DNA of 64,000 nt from Marinobacter sp. THAF197a (lineage in GTDB: Bacteria > Pseudomonadota > Gammaproteobacteria > Pseudomonadales > Oleiphilaceae), in assembly GCF_009363275.1 (NCBI RefSeq), contig NZ_CP045324.1:4030001-4094000 (forward strand). The letters are read 5' to 3'. The translations under genes were made by a program, and so were the position numbers. A model generated the notes under the pieces. It made no database searches. It had not been told where the DNA came from and saw nothing but the letters and a program-made list of their open reading frames with translations. Shown one piece after another: positions 36,327 to 45,318 of this stretch (position 1 is its first letter; each line of letters starts with the position of its first letter).

Positions 36327-37208
36327 ATGTCCGGAAAAACCGTCAACAGCGCTATGCTATTGCTGGTGATAGGCAACGCCATGGCCATCATCTCGGATGT
36401 CTTCATCAAACTGATGGAACCCGGTGCCCCCATATTCCAGTTTGCCTTCCTGCGATGCATCATTACCCTGCTACTGCTTCTGCCGCTGGCAGGCCAGCTC
36501 AACCGCAAACACCTGTTTACCGGACTTAAAGTGCACGCCGCTCGCGCCCACATCCACCTTATTGGCCTGCTGTGCATGGTTATTGCGCTGGCGAACCTGC
36601 CACTGGCGACCGCCAACGCCGTGTTCTACGCTGCGCCAATACTCGTCATGGTCCTCGCCGCGCTCATCTTTCAGGAAAAGCTGTCAACAATGAGCGTAAT
36701 CGCTGTGTTCAGTGGGTTTAGCGGGATTGTGGTGATACTTCGGCCGGTAGAGTTCAACTGGGCCGCTATCGCAGCTCTGGCAGCTGCCCTTACCTTGGCA
36801 ATCAACGCCGTCATGGTACGCAAGCTGCCCAAAGAGCAGACCACGGTGCATAAATTGCTGCTGAACTACTTGCTCATCATCCCCGCCGCCGGTGCCCTGG
36901 CACTTTGGGAAGGCGCCGCCTGGGACAGCAGCATACTGATCAGCGCTGGAGGTTCAGCCGTGTTCATACTGGGCTACAACATCACCGTATTGCTAGCCTA
37001 CAAACAGGTGGATGCCAACCAGGTCACCAGCGCTGAATATACCGGCCTGATCTGGGCCGTATTGATTGGCTGGATAGGTTTCAACGAGATGCCCGACCTC
37101 TGGTTTGCGGTGGGCAGTGCCATGATCGTAGTGCCGCTAATACTGGTAGGGCTGCGCTCGCGTGATCGGAGTCACCGGGTGCTTCAGGCCTACCCAACCA
37201 CAGGTTGA
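36327..37208 (+). CDS. EamA-family (DMT) transporter
   Basis: A 293-residue inner-membrane protein with ten helices in two EamA halves (IGNAMAIISDVFIKLMEPGAPIFQFAFLR; ANLPLATANAVFYAAPILVMVLAALIFQEKLS; QVTSAEYTGLIWAVLIGWIGFNEMPD). Probably a metabolite exporter. An upstream GAGGGAGG ribosome site supports the start. It is the last normal-composition gene before the alk island. Confidence 0.87.
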   Translation: MSGKTVNSAMLLLVIGNAMAIISDVFIKLMEPGAPIFQFAFLRCIITLLLLLPLAGQLNRKHLFTGLKVHAARAHIHLIGLLCMVIALANLPLATANAVFYAAPILVMVLAALIFQEKLSTMSVIAVFSGFSGIVVILRPVEFNWAAIAALAAALTLAINAVMVRKLPKEQTTVHKLLLNYLLIIPAAGALALWEGAAWDSSILISAGGSAVFILGYNITVLLAYKQVDANQVTSAEYTGLIWAVLIGWIGFNEMPDLWFAVGSAMIVVPLILVGLRSRDRSHRVLQAYPTTG

Positions 37209-37871
37209 GGCCCTCGGCTAATGATGATGCGGAGTGACTCATTGGATAAGAGGGTCGATGCACCCGGGTAAGTCCATTGTGCGAAGTGTCGGATCGAATT
37301 TGTTTGCTATGACCACAAAGCACACCTTTTCAGATAGGGGCTTACCCAATCCGCTATTCGGAAACAAAGCACGCTGAGGTCGCAAAGCGAACGTTCAGAT
37401 GGTGCGATAACGCCGGCGCACACTAAGCGTCCGGTGATCCCAAATTGATTCGATGACCACCATCGGGCCAATTAAACCCAGTCAGTAACTTGTAGGTACT
37501 CCTCGCACCTTTTGACTGAGAGCGGCTTAGCATATAGATAGCCTTGTCCCGCATCACAGCCAAGGATTCGGAGATGGTTTTCTTGCTCTTTGGTCTCAAT
37601 TCCCTCGGCCAGTACATCGAGTCCTAGGCTATGTCCCATCTGAATAATCGCTTTGGCAATTGCTCCACTTTCCTGGTCGTTAGGTAAGCCCCGGGTGAAT
37701 GACTGGTCACTGTGGCCATCACAGCTGGGCTGGGCGATTCTGTATCTCCTGCTCTACAGCAGAGCTTGTGGGAGGGCCAGAATCCCCCTGCAGCTGGATA
37801 TGCTCAGTCACGAGGCTCGACACATAGAAATCTCAGAGATGAGAATGAGCTGCATCCCATCTCGCTTACAC
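37209..37871. other. Degraded junction region left of the alk island
   Basis: No intact gene is visible over about 660 bases. The only recognisable content is the EAL-domain remnant at 37472-37708. The flanks (37209-37471 and 37709-37871) show no coding sequence or repeat that I can name. Base composition drops from the high-GC host level towards the lower GC of the alk genes here, so this is the likely scar of the island's insertion or of a deletion. Confidence 0.6.
37472..37708 (-). pseudogene. C-terminal remnant of an EAL-domain (c-di-GMP phosphodiesterase) gene
   Basis: On the minus strand the reading frame ending at the TAA at 37472 translates to a 78-residue stretch that starts DQSFTRGLPND and includes AIIQMGHSLGLDVLAEGIET, ILGCDAGQGYLYAKPLS and VTDWV. 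That is the C-terminal third of an EAL domain, including the conserved Glu of AEGIET. The EAL motif and all upstream parts are missing and no start codon exists; the frame upstream of DQSF is unrelated. It is therefore a truncated gene fragment next to the alk island. Confidence 0.85.
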
Positions 37872-39032
37872 TTACCCGGAGAGAGCTTTAGATAGCTTGG
37901 CTTGCCGGGTGGGAAGATTGACCGTTTCAGCTGCGATCATCCGGTCTCCGGAAAAGAGCCAGAATTCACAGGCATTGTCACTCTCTGTGGGACGCCGCTG
38001 AATTCGGTCGTATCCAGTGGCGATTCCAATACACTGGACTTTCATGCCGTTGAGATCTGACCAAAAACGAGGAGGAGAGGCAGGCGGAGACGGTTTACCA
38101 CAAATATGAGCCGCCGCAATTTGTGCTTGAAGCATGGCATTGTGAATAGTTTCTATTCGGATGGGTGTATTGGTGGAAACGTTGACGGCTTTAGCGCAAT
38201 CTCCGATCGCAAATATGTCAGGGTCGGAGCTACGCATGCCGCTGTCTACTATAATACCACCGTCGCAATCCAGGTTTGCGTCTTGCGCAAGTTCGGCATT
38301 GGGGATGGCTCCTATACCGATAACAACGACGTCTGCGGGTTTGGTAGTGCCGTCGGACAAACGGATACCGGAAACTCGGTCTCCCTCAGTGAGAATCTGG
38401 TTGACGCTAGCATTGAAGTAGAACATTACGCCGGCGGAGGCCATGCGGTTTCTGACAAAATTACTTGTTAATGGTGACGCTACTCGACACATCGCTCGGC
38501 TGTTGGCCTCAAACACAGAGACTTGTTTTCCCTGTAGATTGGCAGCGGAGGCGACTTCAAGCCCGATAACACCCGCGCCGAGAATGGCCACCTTCTCGCA
38601 TTCCGGGGCTAACAGGGCATTACGTAATGCGGTGGAGTGGTCAAGATTCCTGAGATAGAAAACATTTTTTGCGCTCTCACCAGGTAAATCAATAGGACGT
38701 GGCCTCGCTCCTGTTGCCAAAATCAGCGTGTCGTATTTAATTTTCCTGCCGCCTTGAATCACTACTTGCTTTGCCGATCGTTCAAGCGCTATTACTTTAC
38801 CGCCTTGTTCAAATTCAACTTTGTTGTCCCGAAAGAAATTAGGAGAACGGATCGGAGTTGGCGAGGGCAACTCATCTGAGGTCAAATAGGCTTTGGACAA
38901 CGGGGGACGCTGGTAAGGCAGCGTGTTTTCCTCGCCCAAAATGGTAATCGTTCCGTCGAATCCATTCTGGCGGAGAGCCTCTGCGGCGGTCAGGCTGGCT
39001 ATTCCAGCGCCAATGATAACTATTTTTTGCAT
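37872..39032 (-). CDS. alkT: Rubredoxin-NAD(+) reductase AlkT
   Basis: A 386-residue FAD flavoprotein that moves electrons from NADH to the rubredoxin AlkG. Two Rossmann motifs are seen: IVIIGAGIASLTAAEALRQ for FAD near the start and VAILGAGVIGLEVASAA for NADH near residue 150, plus LPYQRPPLSKAYL and DIFAIGDCA. Length agrees with Pseudomonas putida GPo1 AlkT (about 385 residues). The ATG at 39032 has a GAGGAA site; the longer ORF adds an unrelated N-terminus. It follows alkS by 32 bases on the same strand, the alkST order of the OCT plasmid. Lower GC than the flanking genes. Confidence 0.88.
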   Translation of the reverse strand: MQKIVIIGAGIASLTAAEALRQNGFDGTITILGEENTLPYQRPPLSKAYLTSDELPSPTPIRSPNFFRDNKVEFEQGGKVIALERSAKQVVIQGGRKIKYDTLILATGARPRPIDLPGESAKNVFYLRNLDHSTALRNALLAPECEKVAILGAGVIGLEVASAANLQGKQVSVFEANSRAMCRVASPLTSNFVRNRMASAGVMFYFNASVNQILTEGDRVSGIRLSDGTTKPADVVVIGIGAIPNAELAQDANLDCDGGIIVDSGMRSSDPDIFAIGDCAKAVNVSTNTPIRIETIHNAMLQAQIAAAHICGKPSPPASPPRFWSDLNGMKVQCIGIATGYDRIQRRPTESDNACEFWLFSGDRMIAAETVNLPTRQAKLSKALSG

Positions 39033-39064
39033 ATTCGCTCGATTCCTCTTTTGTTTTTGTAGCA

Positions 39065-41743
39065 CTATAAAAGTCCGCGCAGTCGAGCTTCAGTGACTGC
39101 CTGAACCCGGTTGGTTACTTTAAGTTCGCTGAAAATCTTCTTCATATGCCATTTGACGGTATCCTCCGTCACAAGAAGCCGTTCAGCGATTTCTCTGTTG
39201 GTCATTCCGTTGCTTACGCATTTCAACAGAGAAATCTGCTTTATCGTGATGGTTGAGTGGGCATTGCCGGGCACAGGTGGCACGCTGGAGTCTTCTATTC
39301 TGACATCGGGATCCTTCGTAGCTTTAGCTTCAGAGTCGTCTGGCAGATCGTTAAAAAGATCCTGAGCAAGGGGGCTAAGAGAAAGTAGCGCTTCTTTGAT
39401 CCAGAGCCGTGTGAAGTGACAGTTCAAATGTTCCGAAAGTAGGTTTGCATCAAGAATCATGCGCTTCGCCGATTTTGATGAACCGAGGGCAAACGCTGCC
39501 AGGGCCTGACAATAGTGGGCGGCGATCCTGGTTCTAGCGTCTGAAATTGCGCTGGCGCTTTGTAGTGCTTGTTTGGCATATTTTTCGGCGACACCAAACT
39601 GTTTCCCAAGCCGTAGTCTATACATTGAGGTTACCAGGGCCATACGTGCTTGAATGGCCTGGTTTTGATTTGGCAGGAACGTCAGCTCACATTCATCGGG
39701 GAGTATAGGTGGACCCAATTCCTCGTTGTTCAGGAGAGTAAACTCAGCTAACTGAACTTTAGTCAGGATATTTAGACGAGAGAGCTCTCGCTCGCAGGAG
39801 GCTAAGCGGGATTGTTCCAACAAGGCCATGGCTCTATCTCGGAACCCTTGGTGGTACAGAAAACGGCTGTAGGCCTGTGTACACCCCCACAGAATATCTG
39901 TAACGCCATAGTTCAAAGCGAAATCGAACGAAGCCTGTGCAGATTCCTGGGTAACCAGGTGATGGTTCTGTTCGTGCAGGATTTGTAACTCAAGGGTGCC
40001 AAACATTTTATTTAAAAAAGTTTTTGGCACCTGAATCTTTTCTGCTGTTTTATTCGCTTGAAGCAACACACTCCTTGCTCGGGCGATGTCCCCCTTGAAC
40101 AGTTCACCCTGAATTTCTGCAGTTTTAAGCCAAATAAAAGCGTAATGTTGATTGGATGACTGGATGGCCACAGCCGCTCGATGGGACAATCGCTCCAACT
40201 CTTCAAAATGGCGTCCACTGGAGGCAATGAATGCCTGGCAAGTAAGTGCTGCGCCTTTGCCAACCATGTTACGGTCGCCAAAGGCGTCTATCCATTTTTG
40301 ACAGAGAACCTGACTCTCCAGTAATTTATCCTGTGTAGCTTTGCCTATCGCATTAACCAATTCCCGCCATCCTTCCTCATCAAGATCGCCCACCCCCCTG
40401 GAGCTCGGATGAAGCGAACTAACCAGTATTTCCTCTGCTTGACGAGCTTGTTGGCTGAAATACAAAATCCACGCGTAACCTATGCTCAAGGCAGCGATTT
40501 TTTTTATCGTACGAGCCGGTACTTTTCCAAACCAGGTACGAAGTACTTCGATTTCACCCTGTCTGAGTGCCACGTCCAGGATAATGCTGTCACTTACGAC
40601 GCGAGCCCATCGATGGTCACTGGCTTCCAGAGCTGCATTGATTGAATGGAGGTACTCTCCCCTACGCCAATGCCAGAACGCGACCCGTTTCAGTACATAC
40701 GAGCGACGTTCTCGTTGGGTGGTGTTAAATAAACTACGCAAATACTCTCGCAGCACAGGGTGCATATCCATACGATCAGCAGAAGTCCCGGTGGGAGCTA
40801 AAAGAGCATAATGTTCGTTAAGAAACGTAATTTCCCGGTCGGCCTCTTCTGTCTTATAGACATAGCCATAGCATTCAGCGCTGATTACTTCGAGCATCGC
40901 TGCATTGCAAAGAAAGGTCCTCGTACTATTGGGTAACGCAGTTAAGAGGTTGTCCCTGAAATACGAGCGAGTTTCCGGCCAAGTCGCTGCGGGGAGATTT
41001 GGGTTTGGGGTTCGGCACATAAGCCTGACAAGTGCTGGCCATCCACCGGTCGCTTTTATGATGTTGCTGGCTTCGGGGCCACCCATACCCGATAATTCAC
41101 TAACCTCCTCTTCTGTAAATACAAGTTCATCAGCACCATACGTTACAACACCCGCCATCATAGACAAACGTGGCAACGCCCCGACGCGACTCGGTGCAAT
41201 GAAAAATTTCACATTGCTCGGTGTTTCACAGATTAAATCCTCAATCAAATCCGCGGTATGTTTAGCCTCGCCAACCCCATCAAGGCAAATTCTTATCGTC
41301 TTTTTTGCATTACACAGTGCGTTTCGAAGAACTTCGATGGTGTCGATGTCACTTTTTATCGTGCGCCAGGATTCAACTCCTTCGAGTTGATATAAAACTA
41401 ACGCTGCAAACAAACTGCCATTAACGTCACATGAGTCAGGGCACGACCGGGTATTGATATAAACGGCGCTCTCAAGTTCCAGTTCGCGAGTGTTTGCTGC
41501 CAAGGCCACTTGTACAGATTTTCCATAGCCTGGCGGGGCCCGATACAGAACTACCTTTGATTCAGGCGTAGCAGAAGCGCTCAGGCAATAGCGGTCTAAA
41601 CACCCTTGAGTAATGAAACACTGACGAGCCCACATCCTTTCAGACATCCTCCGACACCAGTCTTCCAAGCTATGGCGGGTCATGACAATCCGATCTCCTG
41701 CTTCGTCTCCCCGAAACGCGAGGGCGCTATGGGGTGAAAGCAT
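39065..41743 (-). CDS. alkS: LuxR/MalT-type alkane-responsive activator AlkS
   Basis: An 892-residue regulator of the large ATP-binding LuxR (MalT) class, matching the length of GPo1 AlkS (about 880). A Walker A APPGYGKS lies at residues 69-76, a STAND-type ATPase and helical repeats follow, and the C-terminus has a LuxR helix-turn-helix (GMTNREIAERLLVTEDTVKWHMKKIF). In GPo1 AlkS binds alkanes and activates the alkB and alkS promoters. It is divergent from alkB across 162 bases. The start at 41743 is the first ATG; ATG at residue 21 is an alternative. Confidence 0.88.
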   Translation of the reverse strand: MLSPHSALAFRGDEAGDRIVMTRHSLEDWCRRMSERMWARQCFITQGCLDRYCLSASATPESKVVLYRAPPGYGKSVQVALAANTRELELESAVYINTRSCPDSCDVNGSLFAALVLYQLEGVESWRTIKSDIDTIEVLRNALCNAKKTIRICLDGVGEAKHTADLIEDLICETPSNVKFFIAPSRVGALPRLSMMAGVVTYGADELVFTEEEVSELSGMGGPEASNIIKATGGWPALVRLMCRTPNPNLPAATWPETRSYFRDNLLTALPNSTRTFLCNAAMLEVISAECYGYVYKTEEADREITFLNEHYALLAPTGTSADRMDMHPVLREYLRSLFNTTQRERRSYVLKRVAFWHWRRGEYLHSINAALEASDHRWARVVSDSIILDVALRQGEIEVLRTWFGKVPARTIKKIAALSIGYAWILYFSQQARQAEEILVSSLHPSSRGVGDLDEEGWRELVNAIGKATQDKLLESQVLCQKWIDAFGDRNMVGKGAALTCQAFIASSGRHFEELERLSHRAAVAIQSSNQHYAFIWLKTAEIQGELFKGDIARARSVLLQANKTAEKIQVPKTFLNKMFGTLELQILHEQNHHLVTQESAQASFDFALNYGVTDILWGCTQAYSRFLYHQGFRDRAMALLEQSRLASCERELSRLNILTKVQLAEFTLLNNEELGPPILPDECELTFLPNQNQAIQARMALVTSMYRLRLGKQFGVAEKYAKQALQSASAISDARTRIAAHYCQALAAFALGSSKSAKRMILDANLLSEHLNCHFTRLWIKEALLSLSPLAQDLFNDLPDDSEAKATKDPDVRIEDSSVPPVPGNAHSTITIKQISLLKCVSNGMTNREIAERLLVTEDTVKWHMKKIFSELKVTNRVQAVTEARLRGLL

Positions 41744-41765
41744 ATTGATAGATGTCTAGTGCGAA

Positions 41766-41785
41766 AACTACCCCTTAGAGTAGTT
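41766..41785. promoter_or_regulatory. Inverted repeat in the alkS-alkB promoter region
   Basis: AACTAC (41766-41771) and GTAGTT (41780-41785) are inverted around an 8-base spacer, just upstream of alkS and about 120 bases upstream of the alkB start, inside the only divergent gap of the cluster. It is a candidate AlkS operator by position; I did not verify it against known AlkS boxes. Confidence 0.4.
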
Positions 41786-41905
41786 GTTTGATCTCCGGTT
41801 CTGGCCAAACCTGTTCATGCCTACAACTTGTCCGTTCACCTGAGGGACTCGGTGTTCGCACAATGTAGAAAAATGATCAAGCTGAAAAACAATAAGGTGA
41901 TCCTA

Positions 41906-43129
41906 ATGTCAATGTCAGAAAATGTCTTAACAACAGAGTCTCTTCAGAGAGACCCTGATGCCGAAGGTTATGTGGACAGAAAACGCCACCTGTGGGTCCT
42001 TTCTGTGCTGTGGCCAGCGACGCCTCTTATTGGCCTTTATTTGGTATCCCAAACTGGATGGAGCATTTGGTACGGATTGGTGTTGATCCTTTGGTATGGC
42101 GCAGTTCCCTTGATTGATGCCATGTTTGGAGAGGATTTTTCCAACCCCCCCGAGTCGGCCGTGCCTCGGCTTGAACAGGATCGTTACTACCGGGTACTGA
42201 CCTACTTAACTGTTCCTATTCATTATGCGGCCTTGATTGTCAGTGCCTGGTGGGTATCCACGCAACCAATGAATGTTTTCGAGTTTCTGGCATTGGCCCT
42301 TTCCCTGGGAATCGTGAATGGTCTGGCTCTGAACACAGGCCACGAACTTGGCCATAAAAAAGAAACGTTTGACCGTTGGATGGCGAAGCTTGTCCTCGCC
42401 GTGGTCGGATATGGTCATTTCTTCATTGAGCACAATAAGGGGCATCACCGTGATGTGGCTACGCCGATGGACCCGGCGACATCCCGCATGGGTGAGTCCA
42501 TTTACTCATTCTCACTGCGTGAAATTCCCGGTGCTTTCAAGCGGGCATGGGATTTAGAGGAACAGCGCCTCAGTCGTTGTGGAAAAAGTGTCTGGAGCCT
42601 GGAGAACGAAGTTCTTCAGCCTATGATTTTGACCGCTGTGCTTTATGCGGGATTGCTGGCGTTTTTTGGTCCCTTAATGCTGATCTTTTTGCCCATTCAA
42701 ATGGCCTTTGGCTGGTGGCAGCTGACCAGCGCCAACTACATTGAGCATTACGGATTGCTGCGCGAGAAGATGTCGGATGGACGTTATGAGCGTCAACAAC
42801 CGCACCACTCATGGAACTCAAACCATATTATGTCGAACCTGATTCTGTTTCATTTGCAACGACATTCCGACCATCACGCCCATCCTACAAGGTCCTATCA
42901 ATCGCTTCGCGACTTCAAAGACCTGCCTTCCTTACCATCGGGATATCCCGGGATGTTCCTGGCCGCAATGTTTCCCTCATGGTTTCGTTCGATAATGGAC
43001 CACCGGGTGCTGGATTGGGCTAAAGGAGATCTCGATAAGATTCAGATTCAACCCGGCAAGCGTGAATTCTATGAGCGTAAATTTGGTGGGACTGATTCTG
43101 AATCAGTCGATACCGCCGCGGCTAAATGA
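41906..43129 (+). CDS. alkB: Alkane 1-monooxygenase AlkB
   Basis: A 407-residue integral-membrane non-haem di-iron hydroxylase that converts n-alkanes to 1-alkanols with electrons from rubredoxin. The histidine boxes are present: HELGHKK at 146-152, EHNKGHHRDVATPMDPA at about 175-191, and LQRHSDHHAHPTR near residue 320, plus the NYIEHYG motif. From memory the sequence is very similar to GPo1 AlkB over its whole length. The residue matching GPo1 Trp55, which limits chain length, is Trp63 here (LILWYG), suggesting a medium-chain (about C5-C12) enzyme. ATG 41906 has an AAGGTGA site. Confidence 0.97.
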   Translation: MSMSENVLTTESLQRDPDAEGYVDRKRHLWVLSVLWPATPLIGLYLVSQTGWSIWYGLVLILWYGAVPLIDAMFGEDFSNPPESAVPRLEQDRYYRVLTYLTVPIHYAALIVSAWWVSTQPMNVFEFLALALSLGIVNGLALNTGHELGHKKETFDRWMAKLVLAVVGYGHFFIEHNKGHHRDVATPMDPATSRMGESIYSFSLREIPGAFKRAWDLEEQRLSRCGKSVWSLENEVLQPMILTAVLYAGLLAFFGPLMLIFLPIQMAFGWWQLTSANYIEHYGLLREKMSDGRYERQQPHHSWNSNHIMSNLILFHLQRHSDHHAHPTRSYQSLRDFKDLPSLPSGYPGMFLAAMFPSWFRSIMDHRVLDWAKGDLDKIQIQPGKREFYERKFGGTDSESVDTAAAK

Positions 43130-43266
43130 TCGGCTAATCGGAACTTATATACCTCGTTTACTTTATTTACGTTGCAGAAAAAGAGCCTCTGACGTGCACC
43201 TGAAAGAGGGTGCGCGTCGGGCGCTACCAAAACAAAGACAATAATATCGTTTGAAAGGTGCTCTAA

Positions 43267-43785
43267 ATGGCTAAGTATCAATGCCCTGATTGTGGTTATG
43301 TATACGACGAAGTGGTTGGTGATCCGCACGAAGGCTTTCCTGCAGGAACGACATGGGAAAAAATTCCTGAAGACTGGTCCTGTCCAGACTGTGCCGTCAG
43401 GGATAAGGTTGACTTCGTTGCGCTTCAAGAAGCGAACCCGGAACTTTCGGTGTCCGCAACCAATACAGCGGTCCGCCCTGCCAGCCAAGCTAAGACCGAG
43501 GGAGCATCGCAGAAAGCAACGGGCGCATCTACTCCTTCAGCTAAAAATAAAACAAAGCCCAAAGCGAAACCCAAGCCTAACTCTTCAAAATCGCCGAAAG
43601 ACTCGACTCAAAAAGATACCTATCGGAAGTGGGTCTGCATCACTTGCGGCCATATCTACGATGAAGCTCTCGGAGATGAAGCCGAAGGCTTCCCTGCCGG
43701 CACTCGTTTTGAAGATATTCCAGACGATTGGTGCTGTCCGGACTGTGGTGCCACAAAAGAGGACTATGTCCTCTATGAAGACTAG
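43267..43785 (+). CDS. alkG: Two-domain rubredoxin AlkG
   Basis: A 172-residue electron carrier with two rubredoxin domains, like GPo1 AlkG (173 residues). Iron ligands are Cys6, Cys9, Cys39 and Cys42 in domain 1 and Cys124, Cys127, Cys157 and Cys160 in domain 2, with an additional Cys156. The domains are joined by about 70 residues of Lys/Pro/Ser/Ala-rich linker. Family knowledge: the second domain passes electrons to AlkB, the first does not substitute for it. It sits directly after alkB; alkF, present between them in GPo1, is absent. Confidence 0.95.
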   Translation: MAKYQCPDCGYVYDEVVGDPHEGFPAGTTWEKIPEDWSCPDCAVRDKVDFVALQEANPELSVSATNTAVRPASQAKTEGASQKATGASTPSAKNKTKPKAKPKPNSSKSPKDSTQKDTYRKWVCITCGHIYDEALGDEAEGFPAGTRFEDIPDDWCCPDCGATKEDYVLYED

Positions 43786-43836
43786 TAATCCGATGGAAAA
43801 TAACAACAGTCTCGTTCGGCAAGAGGTGATTTTATA

Positions 43837-45291
43837 ATGCAGATTGCTAGTCTGGCGAAGGTTGGGCTGCCCAATGTGTCAACCAGCGATACGATTGATT
43901 CAACGTTCGCGGCCCTACAGCGGGCACAACTTGCGCGTCGCGGAAGTTTTACCTTGGAGGCTCGAATAGCGCAGCTCGACCAGCTGCGGGATTCAATTAA
44001 ACGCTACGAATCAAACATCATTGCGGCTTGCGCGGCGGACTTTCGAAAACCCGCTCCAGAAGTCAAATTAACTGAACTCCTGCCGGTGCTTCAGGAAATT
44101 CGACACACTAAAAAACACTTGCGTAAATGGATGCGTCCGAAGCGAGTGGCTGCATCCGTTGGTGTTCTGGGCACGAAATCTTATGTTCGGCCAGAACCAA
44201 AGGGAGTGTGCCTGATTATTGCACCGTGGAATTATCCGCTCAATCTTGCGCTCGGACCTCTCGTCTCAGCGTTGGCTGCAGGGAACGGAGCCATCATTAA
44301 ACCCTCGGAAATGACACCACATACCTCAAAGGTGATTGCCAACATTGTCGCCGAAACCTTCCCTCCCGATCTGGTTTCCGTGATTGAGGGTGATGCCGCG
44401 GTAGCGCAGAAACTGTTGGCCTTACCCTTCGACCACATATTCTTCACGGGCAGTCCTGCGGTAGGCAAGGTGGTCATGGAGGCTGCCGCCAAGAACCTTT
44501 CCTCAGTGACACTGGAATTGGGGGGTAAGTCCCCGACCATTGTTGGCCCAGATGCCAACATAAAGAGGGCTGCGAGAAACATTGTCTGGGGTAAGTTTGC
44601 CAATAATGGACAGACCTGTATCGCCCCAGATCATGTTTTTGTGCACGTTAATATCGCAGATCAATTCAATGAAGCACTTAAAACGGAAATTGGGCGAGTC
44701 TATGGAAAAACACCAGAAGCCCAGAAATCGACCGCCGACTATTGCCGGATTGTAAATCGACGTCATTTCCAGCGAGTTTCAAACCTGATAGATGATGCCA
44801 AAAACAAAGGTGCAAGAGTCTTTGAAGGCGGTGTTACAGATGCTGAAGAGAATTTTATTGCTCCGACGTTGATTTCAAATGTATCGAGCGACATGGATAT
44901 TTCACGTGAGGAGTTATTCGGCCCGATCTTACCCGTTATTGAATTCGACGATATTGATCTGGTTATCAAGAAAATCAACGATAACCCTAAACCGCTTGCG
45001 CTTTACATATTCGACAAAAACGAGGCTTTTGCCACGGATATTATCGAGCGAACGAGCTCCGGCGCTGTAGGAGTCAACCTTACAGTTGTGCATTTTCTAC
45101 ATCCGGGCCTGCCGTTTGGTGGAGTTAATAATTCCGGGATAGGGGCGGCACACGGTGAATACGGTTTCCGCGCTTTTTCGCATGAAAAGGCGTTGATGGA
45201 GGATAAACATTCTCTTATGCATCTTCTTTTTCCACCCTATACAGCCTGGGTCCGGCGTCTTATAGAGGCTGCTGTTCGTATTCTGGGCTGA
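43837..45291 (+). CDS. alkH: Aldehyde dehydrogenase AlkH
   Basis: A 484-residue NAD-dependent fatty aldehyde dehydrogenase. Catalytic residues are visible: Asn132 in APWNYP, Glu227 in LELGGKSP and Cys261 in [11 protein letters not shown]. The C-terminus ([24 protein letters not shown]) is hydrophobic and amphipathic, which suggests membrane attachment near AlkB and AlkJ. It oxidises alkanals to fatty acids, the third step of the pathway. Located between alkG and alkJ as in GPo1. Confidence 0.94.
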   Translation: MQIASLAKVGLPNVSTSDTIDSTFAALQRAQLARRGSFTLEARIAQLDQLRDSIKRYESNIIAACAADFRKPAPEVKLTELLPVLQEIRHTKKHLRKWMRPKRVAASVGVLGTKSYVRPEPKGVCLIIAPWNYPLNLALGPLVSALAAGNGAIIKPSEMTPHTSKVIANIVAETFPPDLVSVIEGDAAVAQKLLALPFDHIFFTGSPAVGKVVMEAAAKNLSSVTLELGGKSPTIVGPDANIKRAARNIVWGKFANNGQTCIAPDHVFVHVNIADQFNEALKTEIGRVYGKTPEAQKSTADYCRIVNRRHFQRVSNLIDDAKNKGARVFEGGVTDAEENFIAPTLISNVSSDMDISREELFGPILPVIEFDDIDLVIKKINDNPKPLALYIFDKNEAFATDIIERTSSGAVGVNLTVVHFLHPGLPFGGVNNSGIGAAHGEYGFRAFSHEKALMEDKHSLMHLLFPPYTAWVRRLIEAAVRILG

Positions 45292-45318
45292 GTATAATCA
45301 AATAATAAGAGAGTTATT

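Noticed and set aside
37653..37895. 80-codon plus-strand ORF at the alk island edge
   Set aside because: It runs antisense to the EAL remnant and into the alkT 3' end, with no ribosome site or recognisable family.
43130..43266. A possible alkF rubredoxin between alkB and alkG
   Set aside because: The 137-base gap has no Cys-x-x-Cys motif in any frame that could form a rubredoxin and is too short for alkF.
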